NCBI GenBank assembly: GCA_031292215.1
Contig: JARLHO010000034.1
Location: forward strand, 1-42,981
Reading direction: 5' to 3'
Length of the DNA stretch: 42,981 bases
DNA from: Syntrophobacteraceae bacterium
GTDB taxonomy: Bacteria; Desulfobacterota; Syntrophobacteria; Syntrophobacterales; Syntrophobacteraceae
The translations under genes and the position numbers were made by a program. Positions within the stretch are counted from its first letter, which is position 1. Each line of letters opens with the position of its first letter. This document shows positions 16,589 through 24,896 of the stretch, piece by piece. A model generated the notes under the pieces. It saw only the letters and a program-made list of their open reading frames with translations. It did no database searches and had not been told where the DNA came from.

Positions 16589-16606
16589 TTTTTTTGGAGG
16601 TTTATC

Positions 16607-16873
16607 GTGGCTCATAAGAAAGCGGGCGGGAGTTCCCGAAACGGACGCGACAGCGCCGGCCAGCGCAGGGGTGTAAAAAAATTCGGCGGTGAATTCGTGC
16701 GCGCCGGAAACATTATAGTTCGCCAGCTTGGCACCCAATTTCACCCGGGCCTTAACGTCGGGATGGGCAGAGACTATACGCTTTTCGCACTCACCGACGG
16801 GCAGGTAACCTTTGAGAGAAAGGATAGAACGCGCCAGAAAATCAGCGTCTATCCGGTTACTGCCCTCCAGTAG
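16607..16873 (+). CDS. rpmA: 50S ribosomal protein L27
   Basis: An 88-residue ribosomal protein L27. It starts [16 protein letters not shown] from a GTG codon, with TTGGAGG six bases upstream, and contains the typical [15 protein letters not shown] and [11 protein letters not shown] segments. There is no N-terminal extension needing processing. It lies between rplU and obgE; on each side an unusual structured spacer is present. Confidence 0.98.
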   Translation: MAHKKAGGSSRNGRDSAGQRRGVKKFGGEFVRAGNIIVRQLGTQFHPGLNVGMGRDYTLFALTDGQVTFERKDRTRQKISVYPVTALQ

Positions 16874-16903
16874 GGTCCGTGCCCCCGATCCTTTGAGCCC
16901 CGC

Positions 16904-17010
16904 ACCGCGCGCGGTAAAGGGGTCCGGTCTTGTGGGCGAACGGGTTGATAGGAATTCGGGCGCTGTTGCGCCCGCCTGCTCCCCTCCACCTCTAAGAGGT
17001 GAGAGGGGAG
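16904..17010 (+). other. Three consecutive palindromes before obgE
   Basis: ACCGCGCGCGGT at 16904-16915 is a perfect 12-bp palindrome. GGGCGC-tgtt-GCGCCC at 16958-16973 is a perfect hairpin. At 16979-17010, CTCCCCT and CACCTCT pair with AGAGGTG and AGGGGAG to form a long hairpin. No poly-T run follows directly, so they may be mRNA processing or attenuation structures rather than terminators. The last one holds the AGGGGAG nearest to the obgE start. Confidence 0.6.
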
Positions 17011-17043
17011 TTGTGTCTTTACGCTGCGGATCTTTATGAAAAA

Positions 17044-18054
17044 ATGAAATTTATAGACGAAGTTAAAATTACGGTTTCCGCCGGCAAGGGCGGCAGCGGC
17101 TGCGTGAGTTTCAGGCGAGAAAAGTATGTGCCTCGTGGAGGCGCCGACGGCGGAGACGGAGGCGAGGGCGGCTCCGTAATCTTTGTGGCCTCGGAGCGAA
17201 AGCACAGCCTCCTTGATTTTCGTTATCGAAACATCTTCAAGGCGGAGTCGGGAAAAGGCGGTTCGGGCCAAAACAAGGTGGGCAGAGGCGGGCAGGACCT
17301 TGTCGTGGAAATCCCCGTCGGAACGGTTTTAAAAGACCCGGAGAGCGGTGTGATTTTCGCCGATTTGACGGAAGCCGGGCAGAAAAGCATCGCGGCCAAG
17401 GGGGGAAGAGGCGGCAAGGGAAACTCTCACTTTGTCAGCTCGACCCACAGGACCCCCCGTTTTGCCCAGGAAGGACAACCCGGGGAGGAACGCGAGCTGA
17501 AACTGGAACTCAAACTCATTGCCGATGTGGGGCTGGTTGGACTGCCCAACGCCGGAAAATCCACCCTCATTGCAGCGGTCTCGGCCGCGCGTCCCAAGAT
17601 AGCCGACTACCCCTTCACCACCCTTACGCCCAACCTGGGCGTTGTCCAGTACGACGATGCGCCCCCTTTCATAATCGCCGACGTGCCGGGGCTTATCGAG
17701 GGCGCCCACCTTGGCGCCGGCTTGGGCGTGCGGTTTCTAAAGCACATCGAAAGAACCAAGCTTCTCGTTCACGTGATCGACGTCTCCAAGGCGCCTGCCG
17801 ACAATCCGCTCGCCCCCTTTGAACAGATCGAACACGAACTGAAAAGTTATTCCGAGGACATGCTAAACAAGCCTCGTGTCGTGGTGTTGAGCAAGACCGA
17901 CCTGCTGGAAGACCCCGAACTCCTGGGGAAAATCGAGCAAGACTACCTGGAGCTCGGAGCCCCCGTAGTGCTTGTGTCCGCGCCCAAAAGACAGGGCCTG
18001 CGCGAACTGGTCCGGCTTCTTACGCAGAAACTCTCCGAAATGGACGGGCAATAG
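17044..18054 (+). CDS. obgE: Obg GTPase (ribosome assembly)
   Basis: A 336-residue Obg/CgtA GTPase involved in late 50S assembly and stress control. The N-terminal glycine-rich Obg fold (MKFIDEVKITVSAGKGGSG, GGDGGEGGS) covers residues 1-158. The G domain follows with G1 GLPNAGKST, G3 DVPGLIEGAHLG and G4 SKTD. No C-terminal extension is present. The ATG at 17044 is chosen for the family start MKFIDE; in-frame GTG/TTG codons upstream (16999, 17011) lie in a hairpin. The ribosome-binding site is weak, so translation may depend on the upstream structure. Confidence 0.97.
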   Translation: MKFIDEVKITVSAGKGGSGCVSFRREKYVPRGGADGGDGGEGGSVIFVASERKHSLLDFRYRNIFKAESGKGGSGQNKVGRGGQDLVVEIPVGTVLKDPESGVIFADLTEAGQKSIAAKGGRGGKGNSHFVSSTHRTPRFAQEGQPGEERELKLELKLIADVGLVGLPNAGKSTLIAAVSAARPKIADYPFTTLTPNLGVVQYDDAPPFIIADVPGLIEGAHLGAGLGVRFLKHIERTKLLVHVIDVSKAPADNPLAPFEQIEHELKSYSEDMLNKPRVVVLSKTDLLEDPELLGKIEQDYLELGAPVVLVSAPKRQGLRELVRLLTQKLSEMDGQ

Positions 18055-18097
18055 TGAACGCGGCCCGTCCGAATATGTTACACTTGCCTTTTCTTAA

Positions 18098-18126
18098 TTG
18101 ATCAACTCCCAAGGACTCGTTATATT
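18098..18126 (+). promoter_or_regulatory. Sigma-70 promoter for the activase gene
   Basis: TTGATC (18098-18103) and TATATT (18121-18126) are exactly 17 bp apart, 66 bp before the start of the activase gene. Confidence 0.65.
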
Positions 18127-18191
18127 AAGCGCAGATTCGAACACGCATTCGGAATCTCGCGTACAACGGCACTGATCGAGGGGTAAGAGTA

Positions 18192-21100
18192 ATGGATTAT
18201 GATGTTGGAGTTGACATAGGCACTGTCAGCATCAACTGTATCATTTTGGACGAAAATCAAAGAATCGTCCTGGAAACTCCCTATTTGAGACATTTTGGGC
18301 TGGTCTATAAAGAAACGCACAGTCTTTTGGACGAAATCATCCAAAAGTTCGGCGCCAAGACCATCAGATCGGTCAGCTTTACGGGGGTTCACGGGGAACT
18401 TCTGGCTCAAAAGTTGGGCGCGCCCTTCGAAGTGGAGACCATCGCACAGGTGCAGGGCGCTATTCACGTCCAGCCGGGAGTGCGCTCCATCATTTCGATG
18501 GGAGGCCAGGACGCGGCCATTTTCCAGTTGGCCCACAGCGACGGCCAGTGGCGCCTTGAGTCCTTTAACATGAATGGACCCTGCGCGTCGGGAACGGGGT
18601 CTTTCATTGACCAACAGGCCGAAAGGCTTGCTCAGTCCATTTATGGCGCCGATTTTTCCATGAACCGCGAAAAGCTCCAACAGACCCTCGAGGACTTTGT
18701 CCAACTGGGTCTAAAGAGCACCTTCCCGGCCCCTGTGGCATGCCGCTGCACAGTTTTCACTAAATCCGACATGATCCATCTCCAGAATAAGGGCGAGAGT
18801 CTGGCCAACATCATCGCCGGACTCCATTTCGGTAACGCCGCCAATTATGTGAGCTCTCTTATCGGCAACCGCGAACTGCTCGACCCCATCGTTTTTATCG
18901 GCGGCATGGCCTCCAACCGACTCCAGGTAAAAGCCTTCGAACACTATTTTCCCTCCATGACGGTTCCCGCCTGCCATACGTCCGTAGGCGCGCTGGGGAT
19001 GGCGATACTTGCCGGCGAAAAAAAATGGCGAAACGCGGTTGATCTCTCTATCCTTCTTTGCGCCGATTCCCAATCGGCCAAGAGCTTTCCACGGGCAAAG
19101 CGTCTGAAGCTCTCGCTCAGCCGCTTTGACTCAGACACCGGTCCGGCGCCCTGGGCATGGAAGAAGGGAAAAGCCGTCGAGGCCTATCTCGGGATCGACA
19201 TAGGATCCACCAGCACCAAATATGCGCTCATTAGCGATAAGGGCCAAATCCTGCACAAGTGCTACGTACCCACGCGGGGAAAACCCATAGAGGTGACCCA
19301 GAAGCTTCTGCGCACCCTGCAGGAAGAAGCGGGCGGGGGCAAAGTAAAGCTCATGGCCATCGCCACGACGGGGTCCGGCCGCAATGTGGTGGGGGATTTT
19401 CTTAGCTCGGATCTTGTGATCGACGAGATTACCGCGCATGCGCGCGGCGCGGTTCAAATAGATCCGGAAGTGGATACGATATTTGAAATCGGCGGCCAGG
19501 ATTCCAAGTACATCATGATCGACAACACCCACCCGTTTGATTTCGCCATGAACAAGGTGTGCGCTGCCGGAACGGGTAGTTTTCTCCACGAACTCGCCAA
19601 CAAGATGAATATCAATATCGTTGGCGAATTCCAGGACATAGCCCTTGGATCGAAAAGTCCGATCCACTTGGCCGAGCGGTGCACGGTGTTTATGGAATCA
19701 GACCTCGCGAGCTATATGCAAAAGGGGGGCGAGAGGCAGGACTTAATCGCCGGGCTTTGCTATGCGATAGTCTACAACTATCTGAACCGGGTGGTGGAAA
19801 AAAGGCGCATTGGAAAACGGGTGATGTTTCTGGGGGGACCTTCGCTAAACAAAGGAATCGTTGCCGCCTTCGAAAGGGTGCTGGGCCGTGAGGTGCTGGT
19901 CCCCCAAAACCGCGAAGTGATGGGGGCCTTCGGCGCGGCCCTGTCGGTAATGGAGCTTTTCAAAAAAGAAGGGATGCAATACCACCGGCGCGATCTCGAC
20001 CAGCTTGCCTCCATGGATGTGAACTTTACCGAGAGCATCTGCTCGGCGGACAAAAAATGTCACAACGAATGCAAGCTCAAAATTTATAACTTCGGCGAGC
20101 GCAAAAGCGTCTGGGGGGGTGATTGCGGCCGTTATGAAACCCGGGTCGAAGGGGTCCGGGAGGTCGACTATTTTCAGGTGAGGCAGGCGGAGTTCGAAAA
20201 GGCCCTCTCCGAGGCCGGAAATCTTTTGACCGAAGCCGAAGCCAACCGACAGCAAAAACCGGTTATCGGCATTCCTCTTGCCCTGCACTCCCTGGAGTGG
20301 GGCGTTTTATGGGCGCACCTTTTTTCCGAACTTGGCTTTCCTGTGCTCATGAGCCCCAGGACAACCAATAAGCTCGCTTTCCTGGGCGTCGAAAACGTGA
20401 TCTCCGAGGTCTGCTTTCCGGTAAAGGTCTTCCACGGCCATGTCCGCTACCTTATGGACCGGGCCGAGTACCTCTTTTTGCCCAATGTGGTGAATGCGCC
20501 TGTCCCGCACCAGGAGGAAGTCGGCTATTTCTGTCCGCTCGTTCAGAGTTCCCAATTCATGAGCCGGTCGGCGCTAAACATCTCCGATGGCAGGATCATT
20601 CGACCTTCGCTCTATTTGAAGGAAGGCCCCCAAAATCTGGTCTTCGCCCTGGAAAAGGCCTTTCCGCGCGCGTTGCGCCCTAAAAGAGGCGAGCTGGCGA
20701 AGGCCATCTCCATTGCCCTGGCAAGGCAGGAGCAATTTCGAAACCGGCTACTTGAGGCCGGAAAAGAGATTCTTCATGCCATCGACCCTGCCGAACCGGT
20801 TTGGATAGTCACGGGACGTCCCTACAACCTCTATGACGAAAGGCTCAATCTCCAGCTTGGAAAACAGCTTGCAAAGCTTGGAATAAAGGCTGTTCCGATG
20901 GACATGATCGACTCGGATTCCGAGGACATGACCGATTTCAAGCGCATGTTCTGGGGGCTGGGAGCACGGATCATACGGACTGCGAAAATGATCGCCCGCA
21001 CCCCGAACTGGTATGGCGTCCATCTGACCAATTTCAGTTGCGGGGCCGATTCTTTTATCGAACATTTTTATCGCCACCTGCTGGCCGATAAGCCCTCGTT

Positions 21101-21248
21101 GATACTCGAGCTCGACGAGCACAGCGCCGTGGCCGGCCTTTTGACCCGCGTGGAAGCCTACCGCAATGTGGTGAGAAATATCCAGGAAAAGCGGCTGTCC
21201 GCAAAACCTCACCCGATTGAAGGCGACCCGTTCGAGGAGGCAGGGTAA
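18192..21248 (+). CDS. Double BadF/HgdC-type activase with DUF2229 domain
   Basis: A 1018-residue cytoplasmic protein related to the ATP-driven activators of 2-hydroxyacyl-CoA dehydratases and benzoyl-CoA reductases. Two complete activase modules occur: residues 1-280 (GVDIGTVS, GGQDAAI, C131-ASGTGSF, C186-TVF) and 331-590 (GIDIGSTSTK, GGQDSKY, C457-AAGTGSF, C497-TVF). Each has the two cysteines that in HgdC hold a bridging 4Fe-4S cluster. From about 690 a DUF2229-type region follows (IGIPLALHSLEWG, EVCFPVKVFHGHV). In related genomes such modules may be fused to the HgdB-like part that here is a separate gene at 22041, 792 bp downstream and beyond a repeat cassette. It has its own promoter. 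The substrate is unknown. Confidence 0.93.
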   Translation: MDYDVGVDIGTVSINCIILDENQRIVLETPYLRHFGLVYKETHSLLDEIIQKFGAKTIRSVSFTGVHGELLAQKLGAPFEVETIAQVQGAIHVQPGVRSIISMGGQDAAIFQLAHSDGQWRLESFNMNGPCASGTGSFIDQQAERLAQSIYGADFSMNREKLQQTLEDFVQLGLKSTFPAPVACRCTVFTKSDMIHLQNKGESLANIIAGLHFGNAANYVSSLIGNRELLDPIVFIGGMASNRLQVKAFEHYFPSMTVPACHTSVGALGMAILAGEKKWRNAVDLSILLCADSQSAKSFPRAKRLKLSLSRFDSDTGPAPWAWKKGKAVEAYLGIDIGSTSTKYALISDKGQILHKCYVPTRGKPIEVTQKLLRTLQEEAGGGKVKLMAIATTGSGRNVVGDFLSSDLVIDEITAHARGAVQIDPEVDTIFEIGGQDSKYIMIDNTHPFDFAMNKVCAAGTGSFLHELANKMNINIVGEFQDIALGSKSPIHLAERCTVFMESDLASYMQKGGERQDLIAGLCYAIVYNYLNRVVEKRRIGKRVMFLGGPSLNKGIVAAFERVLGREVLVPQNREVMGAFGAALSVMELFKKEGMQYHRRDLDQLASMDVNFTESICSADKKCHNECKLKIYNFGERKSVWGGDCGRYETRVEGVREVDYFQVRQAEFEKALSEAGNLLTEAEANRQQKPVIGIPLALHSLEWGVLWAHLFSELGFPVLMSPRTTNKLAFLGVENVISEVCFPVKVFHGHVRYLMDRAEYLFLPNVVNAPVPHQEEVGYFCPLVQSSQFMSRSALNISDGRIIRPSLYLKEGPQNLVFALEKAFPRALRPKRGELAKAISIALARQEQFRNRLLEAGKEILHAIDPAEPVWIVTGRPYNLYDERLNLQLGKQLAKLGIKAVPMDMIDSDSEDMTDFKRMFWGLGARIIRTAKMIARTPNWYGVHLTNFSCGADSFIEHFYRHLLADKPSLILELDEHSAVAGLLTRVEAYRNVVRNIQEKRLSAKPHPIEGDPFEEAG

Positions 21249-21257
21249 TTATTGTCT

Positions 21258-21290
21258 CACGCGAAGCCGCGAAGGCGCGAAGAAGCGAAG
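21258..21290 (-). repeat. Left octamer array of the cassette
   Basis: Four successive octamers of the type CGCGAAGN (N = C, G, A; the last unit begins AGCGAAG) follow CA at the left end. The first 25 bp are the exact reverse complement of 21985-22009. A GCTAAG-rich stretch continues to about 21310. Confidence 0.8.
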
Positions 21291-21321
21291 AAGGGCTAAG
21301 AGAAGCTAAGGGCAGAAAAAG

Positions 21322-22044
21322 ATGGAAATCGAGGAAATCGCCAGGGTATCGGTCGATTGCGGGTACACGATACATAAGCAACTGGGGCCGGGACTGCTCG
21401 AGTCGGTCTATGAAGTTGTACTGGCTAAGCTGCTTACAGACAATGGTCTTTGTGTGGAACGGCAAAAGCAGGTCCCGATCGTTTTCAACGGGGTTCGGTT
21501 TGCAGAAGGCTTCCGGGCCGATCTGTTGGTCGAAGACAAGTTGGTCGTTGAAATCAAGTCCGTTGACGAGCTTGCCCCGGTCCACTACAAACAGTTACTG
21601 ACGTACCTGAGGCTTCTTAACCTGCCCCTTGGGCTGCTTATGAACTTCGGAGCTTCTTTATTTAAAGACGGCATAAAGCGGGTTGTAAACAACCGCACAG
21701 ACTTCGCGGCTTCGCGTGCACCAATGTTTTTCGGAAACCGCCGAGCCCGACTTCTCACGAGAAGACGAAAAGATAGAACGGATAGACCGCCAGTGAACTT
21801 AGATACCGATCATTTCGAATTTGCGCCTTCGCTTCTTTGCGACTTCTCTTCTTCTTTTCTTCGCTACTTCGCGTCTTCGCGGCTTCGCGTGCATAAAATG
21901 TTACTGCTTCTTCGCTACTTCGCGGCTTCGCGCCTTCGCGGCTTCGCGTGCATAAAATGTTACTGCTTCTTCGCTACTTCGCGTCTTCGCGCCTTCGCGG
22001 CTTCGCGTGCACCAAGTTCTTCTCTAGAGGGTCACGATAGATGA
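21322..22044 (+). CDS. GxxExxY protein, PD-(D/E)XK nuclease-like, with repeat-encoded tail
   Basis: Residues 1-124 match the GxxExxY family (PF13366, a predicted PD-(D/E)XK nuclease fold): G24-LLE27-SVY30, D67 in RADLLV, E77-I-K79 and Q91 in HYKQLLTYL. These form a plausible metal-dependent catalytic set. Family proteins are usually about 120-130 residues. Here no stop follows IKRVVNN, and the frame runs on for 116 residues through the octamer array, giving a low-complexity tail with repeats such as FAASRAP and RYFASSRL. The true product is probably the first half; the rest is read-through or an insertion effect. Its TGA overlaps the next ATG (ATGA, 22041-22044). The ribosome-binding site is weak. 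The biological role of the family is not established. Confidence 0.8.
   Translation: MEIEEIARVSVDCGYTIHKQLGPGLLESVYEVVLAKLLTDNGLCVERQKQVPIVFNGVRFAEGFRADLLVEDKLVVEIKSVDELAPVHYKQLLTYLRLLNLPLGLLMNFGASLFKDGIKRVVNNRTDFAASRAPMFFGNRRARLLTRRRKDRTDRPPVNLDTDHFEFAPSLLCDFSSSFLRYFASSRLRVHKMLLLLRYFAASRLRGFACIKCYCFFATSRLRAFAASRAPSSSLEGHDR
21857..22015 (+). repeat. Right octamer array: three higher-order units
   Basis: Three units start near 21857, 21907 and 21966. Each has a TTCTTCGCTA lead and then three or four octamers NCTTCGCG ending in TG. The first two end with GCATAAAATGTTACTG; the last ends with CACCAAG. Unit length differs by exactly one octamer (unit 1 lacks one), which indicates expansion or contraction by whole octamers. 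The array stops 25 bp before the start of the HgdB-like gene. Confidence 0.85.
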
Positions 22045-23423
22045 CGGTTCCCGCAAATCATTTTGGGCGGTTCTACGATAAGGTCAAGCAGTTCGACGTG
22101 ACGGGCAAGACCCTTCTTATCCCGAACATGGCCCCCTTTGCGACCCGGCTGCTTGCTGCCTCTTTCCACGCCGTTGGCGTAAACGCCCTGGTGATGGATA
22201 CCTATAAGGGCCTTTCCCTCGGAAAGGAATTTACCTCGGGGAAAGAATGTTTTCCCTGCCAGGTGACCCTGGGAGATATTCTCTATTTTCTGCGAAAGGA
22301 AAAAGACAGGCTCGGAACGGCCTTTTCGCCCGAGCGCTACGTATACTTTTTGCCCGAAGCCGACGGCCCCTGCCGCTTTGGCATGTACAACAAGATGCAG
22401 CGCCTCGTGTTGGACAAGTTCGAGGACTTTCGCGATATTCCGATAACGTATGTCTCGACCCGAAACTCCTATTCGGCGGAGGGCATCATGCCCCCCAAGG
22501 CCTCCGCAATATTTAGAAAACTATGCTATGTAACTGTAATTATAGCTGATATACTGGACCGTATCACTTGGCGGGTGCGCCCCTACGAACTTCGTCCCGG
22601 CTTGACCGATTCTTTTATCGGCAAAGCCCTCGAGGCCTTGAGCGAGCAAGTCGAACTCTACGGCGCATCCCTTGGGCTGAAACGACTTTTCGAGATTGTC
22701 GAAGATACGGCTGCAACGGCTAAAACATTTATTGACACCCGGGCGCCCAGGCGGCCTTTGATAGGAATCGTCGGGGAGATTTATGTCCGTACACACCCCG
22801 AGTCTAACCAAAACATCGTGAGAGTGCTTGAGCGGTTCGGAGCCGAAGTAGTGGTGGCTTCTGTCGGCGAGTGGATAAACTACATAACCTATGATATGGC
22901 CAGGGAACAGAAGAGGCATGTGAAGCTGGCCCTGCTCAAACGCGATTTCGTGTCGCTAAGATCGGCCCTAAACGACCTCATTCCCACACAGATCGAAAAA
23001 TACTATCAAATCGTACGCCAGAAACAGATTTACAGTCGTGCGCTCAACCATTTGGACATTCAGAAAGATCACGCCATATCCATACTAGAAAAGCGGCTGG
23101 ACAAGGATCGGCTCTTTAGCTTCGACATCGGGACCGAGTCGGCGCTAAGCATCGGGGCCGCGCTCGAACATTTGCACGAAGGGTACTCGGGCATCGTAAA
23201 TGTCTATCCCTTCACCTGCATGCCCAGCGCGGTCTGCACCGCCGTTCTCAAACCGCTTCTAAACAAAATGCGCATGCCCTACATAGATGCGCCTTATGAT
23301 GGGGCTATTCAGCCCAACCGGGAGATAGCGCTGCGAACGTTTCTCCACCAGGCCAAGCAGCACCTTCAATCCCGGAATTCGGGCAAAAGAAACGGCAAAG
23401 TGAAATGTCATATCAAACCATGA
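22041..23423 (+). CDS. HgdB-like 2-hydroxyacyl-CoA dehydratase/CoA-activase partner
   Basis: A 460-residue protein of the HgdB/BcrB-like (2-hydroxyglutaryl-CoA dehydratase D component) type. Conserved cysteine motifs are visible: GKECFPCQVTLGD near residue 70, DGPCRFGMYNKMQ near 110, and PFTCMPSAVC near 390, as expected of iron-sulfur cluster ligands. A Rossmann-like stretch (PLIGIVGEIYVRTHPESN) lies in the middle. It would act with the activase encoded upstream to reduce or dehydrate a CoA thioester, but the natural substrate is unknown. AGAGGG about ten bases upstream is the ribosome-binding site, right after the octamer array, so the cassette now supplies its leader. Its end overlaps the RNase gene by 19 bp. 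Confidence 0.88.
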   Translation: MTVPANHFGRFYDKVKQFDVTGKTLLIPNMAPFATRLLAASFHAVGVNALVMDTYKGLSLGKEFTSGKECFPCQVTLGDILYFLRKEKDRLGTAFSPERYVYFLPEADGPCRFGMYNKMQRLVLDKFEDFRDIPITYVSTRNSYSAEGIMPPKASAIFRKLCYVTVIIADILDRITWRVRPYELRPGLTDSFIGKALEALSEQVELYGASLGLKRLFEIVEDTAATAKTFIDTRAPRRPLIGIVGEIYVRTHPESNQNIVRVLERFGAEVVVASVGEWINYITYDMAREQKRHVKLALLKRDFVSLRSALNDLIPTQIEKYYQIVRQKQIYSRALNHLDIQKDHAISILEKRLDKDRLFSFDIGTESALSIGAALEHLHEGYSGIVNVYPFTCMPSAVCTAVLKPLLNKMRMPYIDAPYDGAIQPNREIALRTFLHQAKQHLQSRNSGKRNGKVKCHIKP

Positions 23424-24889
23424 TAATAAACGCGGTCCATTCCGAGGAGTTCCGGATCGCGGTAGTTGAGGGCCACAATCTCGAACACTTTTTCATCGAA
23501 ACCGCCACGCGGGGCAAAATCGCCGGCAACATCTACAAGGGGATAATCACCCACATTCAGTCCAGCCTTCAGGCCGCCTTCGTAAACTACGGGGTCGACC
23601 GCAACGGGTTTCTTCCCTCTTCCGAAATCCATCCGGAGTATTATGACTCCGAGGATTCTTCGGACCAGCCCAGGATCCAGGACGTCATTCATCCGGGCCA
23701 GGAAGTGCTGGTGCAGGTTGTAAAAGAGGAAGCGGGCACCAAGGGGGCTTTGCTCACCACCTATGTCTCCCTTGCCGGACGCGACATTGTGCTCATGCCG
23801 GGCCAGGACCAGCGCGGGGTTTCCAGAAAGATCGAGAACAGCGACAAGCGCGACCGGATGAAGGAACTGGCAAGAAGCCTCAAGGTCCCCGAGGAGTTCG
23901 GGGTGATCCTTCGGACCGCGGCCGAAGACCGGACCAAGCGCGAGGTCAATAAGGATCTCGACCACCTGGTGAAAATCTGGGAAGAAATAAAAAAAAGGGT
24001 CCAGGAAACTCCCGCCCCCGCGCTCATCTACAAGGAGCAGGATCTGGCCATCAGGATCATTCGCGACTACTTTCCGGCCGGAATCAAGACCATCCTGGTC
24101 GACGACCGGGAAGTCTACCGAAGGGTAAAGGAATTCCTGGGCATCATCAGCCCGAGAAACCAGAAGACGGTGAGGCTTTGCAAGGATGAGGGGCCGATTT
24201 TTTCCAAGTTCAACCTCGAGGAGCAGATCGCCCAGATTTTTCGAAGAAAAGTGCCCCTCAAGTCGGGAGGCTACCTGCTTTGCGATCCAACCGAGGCCCT
24301 CGTCTCGATTGACGTAAACTCGGGGCGCACCAGCGCCGAGGGGGCTGTCGAAGAAATGGCCCTCAAGGTCAATCTCGAAGCGGCCGTTGAAATACCTCGC
24401 CAACTGAGGCTAAGAGACCTGGGTGGCCTGGTGGTCATCGATTTTATCGACATGCGCGAGCAAAGGCACGCCCGTGACGTCGAACGCCGCTTAAAAGAGG
24501 AGCTCAAAAAGGATAAGGCCAAGATCACTCTGGGACGCATCTCCAAATTCGGCCTCCTCGAGCTCTCACGCCAACATCTTGGACTAAATATTTTGCGCGG
24601 CTCCTACAGGGAATGCCCGGTCTGCCTGGGGTCGGGCCTCATCCGATCGACCGAAACAACGGCTCTCGACTACTTCCGAAAAATCTGGACAACTCTCGTA
24701 AATAAAAGGCCTGCGGTACTAAAGGCAGTATTGCCCGCCGATGCCGCCGACTACCTTTTGAACCGCAAACGGGCCGAAATCGCAACGCTGGAAAATACCT
24801 TCAAAGCGTGCATTATCATTGAGTCTTCCCCAACCGCCCAGTCGCACGAAGGATATATCGAAACGACGCCTCACGAACTGCAAACGTAG
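23405..24889 (+). CDS. rng: Ribonuclease E/G
   Basis: A 494-residue endoribonuclease of the RNase E/G family, acting in mRNA decay and rRNA/tRNA maturation. The S1 RNA-binding domain is at about 35-125 (GNIYKGIITHIQSSLQAAFV). The catalytic aspartates are D303 (SIDVNSGR) and D346 (VVIDFIDM), and the Zn-link is C404-P-V-C407, the same residue numbers as in E. coli RNase E. There is no long C-terminal scaffold, so it is RNase G-like in size. It overlaps the HgdB-like gene and is probably translated from the same message. The next gene converges, with stops 8 bp apart. Confidence 0.96.
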   Translation: MSYQTMIINAVHSEEFRIAVVEGHNLEHFFIETATRGKIAGNIYKGIITHIQSSLQAAFVNYGVDRNGFLPSSEIHPEYYDSEDSSDQPRIQDVIHPGQEVLVQVVKEEAGTKGALLTTYVSLAGRDIVLMPGQDQRGVSRKIENSDKRDRMKELARSLKVPEEFGVILRTAAEDRTKREVNKDLDHLVKIWEEIKKRVQETPAPALIYKEQDLAIRIIRDYFPAGIKTILVDDREVYRRVKEFLGIISPRNQKTVRLCKDEGPIFSKFNLEEQIAQIFRRKVPLKSGGYLLCDPTEALVSIDVNSGRTSAEGAVEEMALKVNLEAAVEIPRQLRLRDLGGLVVIDFIDMREQRHARDVERRLKEELKKDKAKITLGRISKFGLLELSRQHLGLNILRGSYRECPVCLGSGLIRSTETTALDYFRKIWTTLVNKRPAVLKAVLPADAADYLLNRKRAEIATLENTFKACIIIESSPTAQSHEGYIETTPHELQT

Positions 24890-24896
24890 CCACGGG

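Larger units (their letters stand above)
21258..22015. mobile_element. Octamer-repeat cassette carrying a GxxExxY gene
   Basis: A 758-bp unit placed between the activase stop and the HgdB-like start. Its left end (21258-21282) is a perfect 25-bp inverted copy of its right part (21985-22009). Both ends are arrays of the octamer CGCGAAGN (left) or NCTTCGCG (right). A 23-bp piece of the right end recurs at 21702-21724, just after the conserved part of the enclosed gene. No transposase is present and no target duplication is evident. The structure suggests a passive or nuclease-associated mobile unit, which is inference. Confidence 0.6.

Noticed and set aside
21857-22015. CRISPR-like array
   Set aside because: The units are contiguous octamers with no unique spacers and no cas genes nearby.
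23408-24403. 331-codon open frame on the minus strand
   Set aside because: It is antisense to the RNase E/G gene, whose catalytic motifs are unambiguous.
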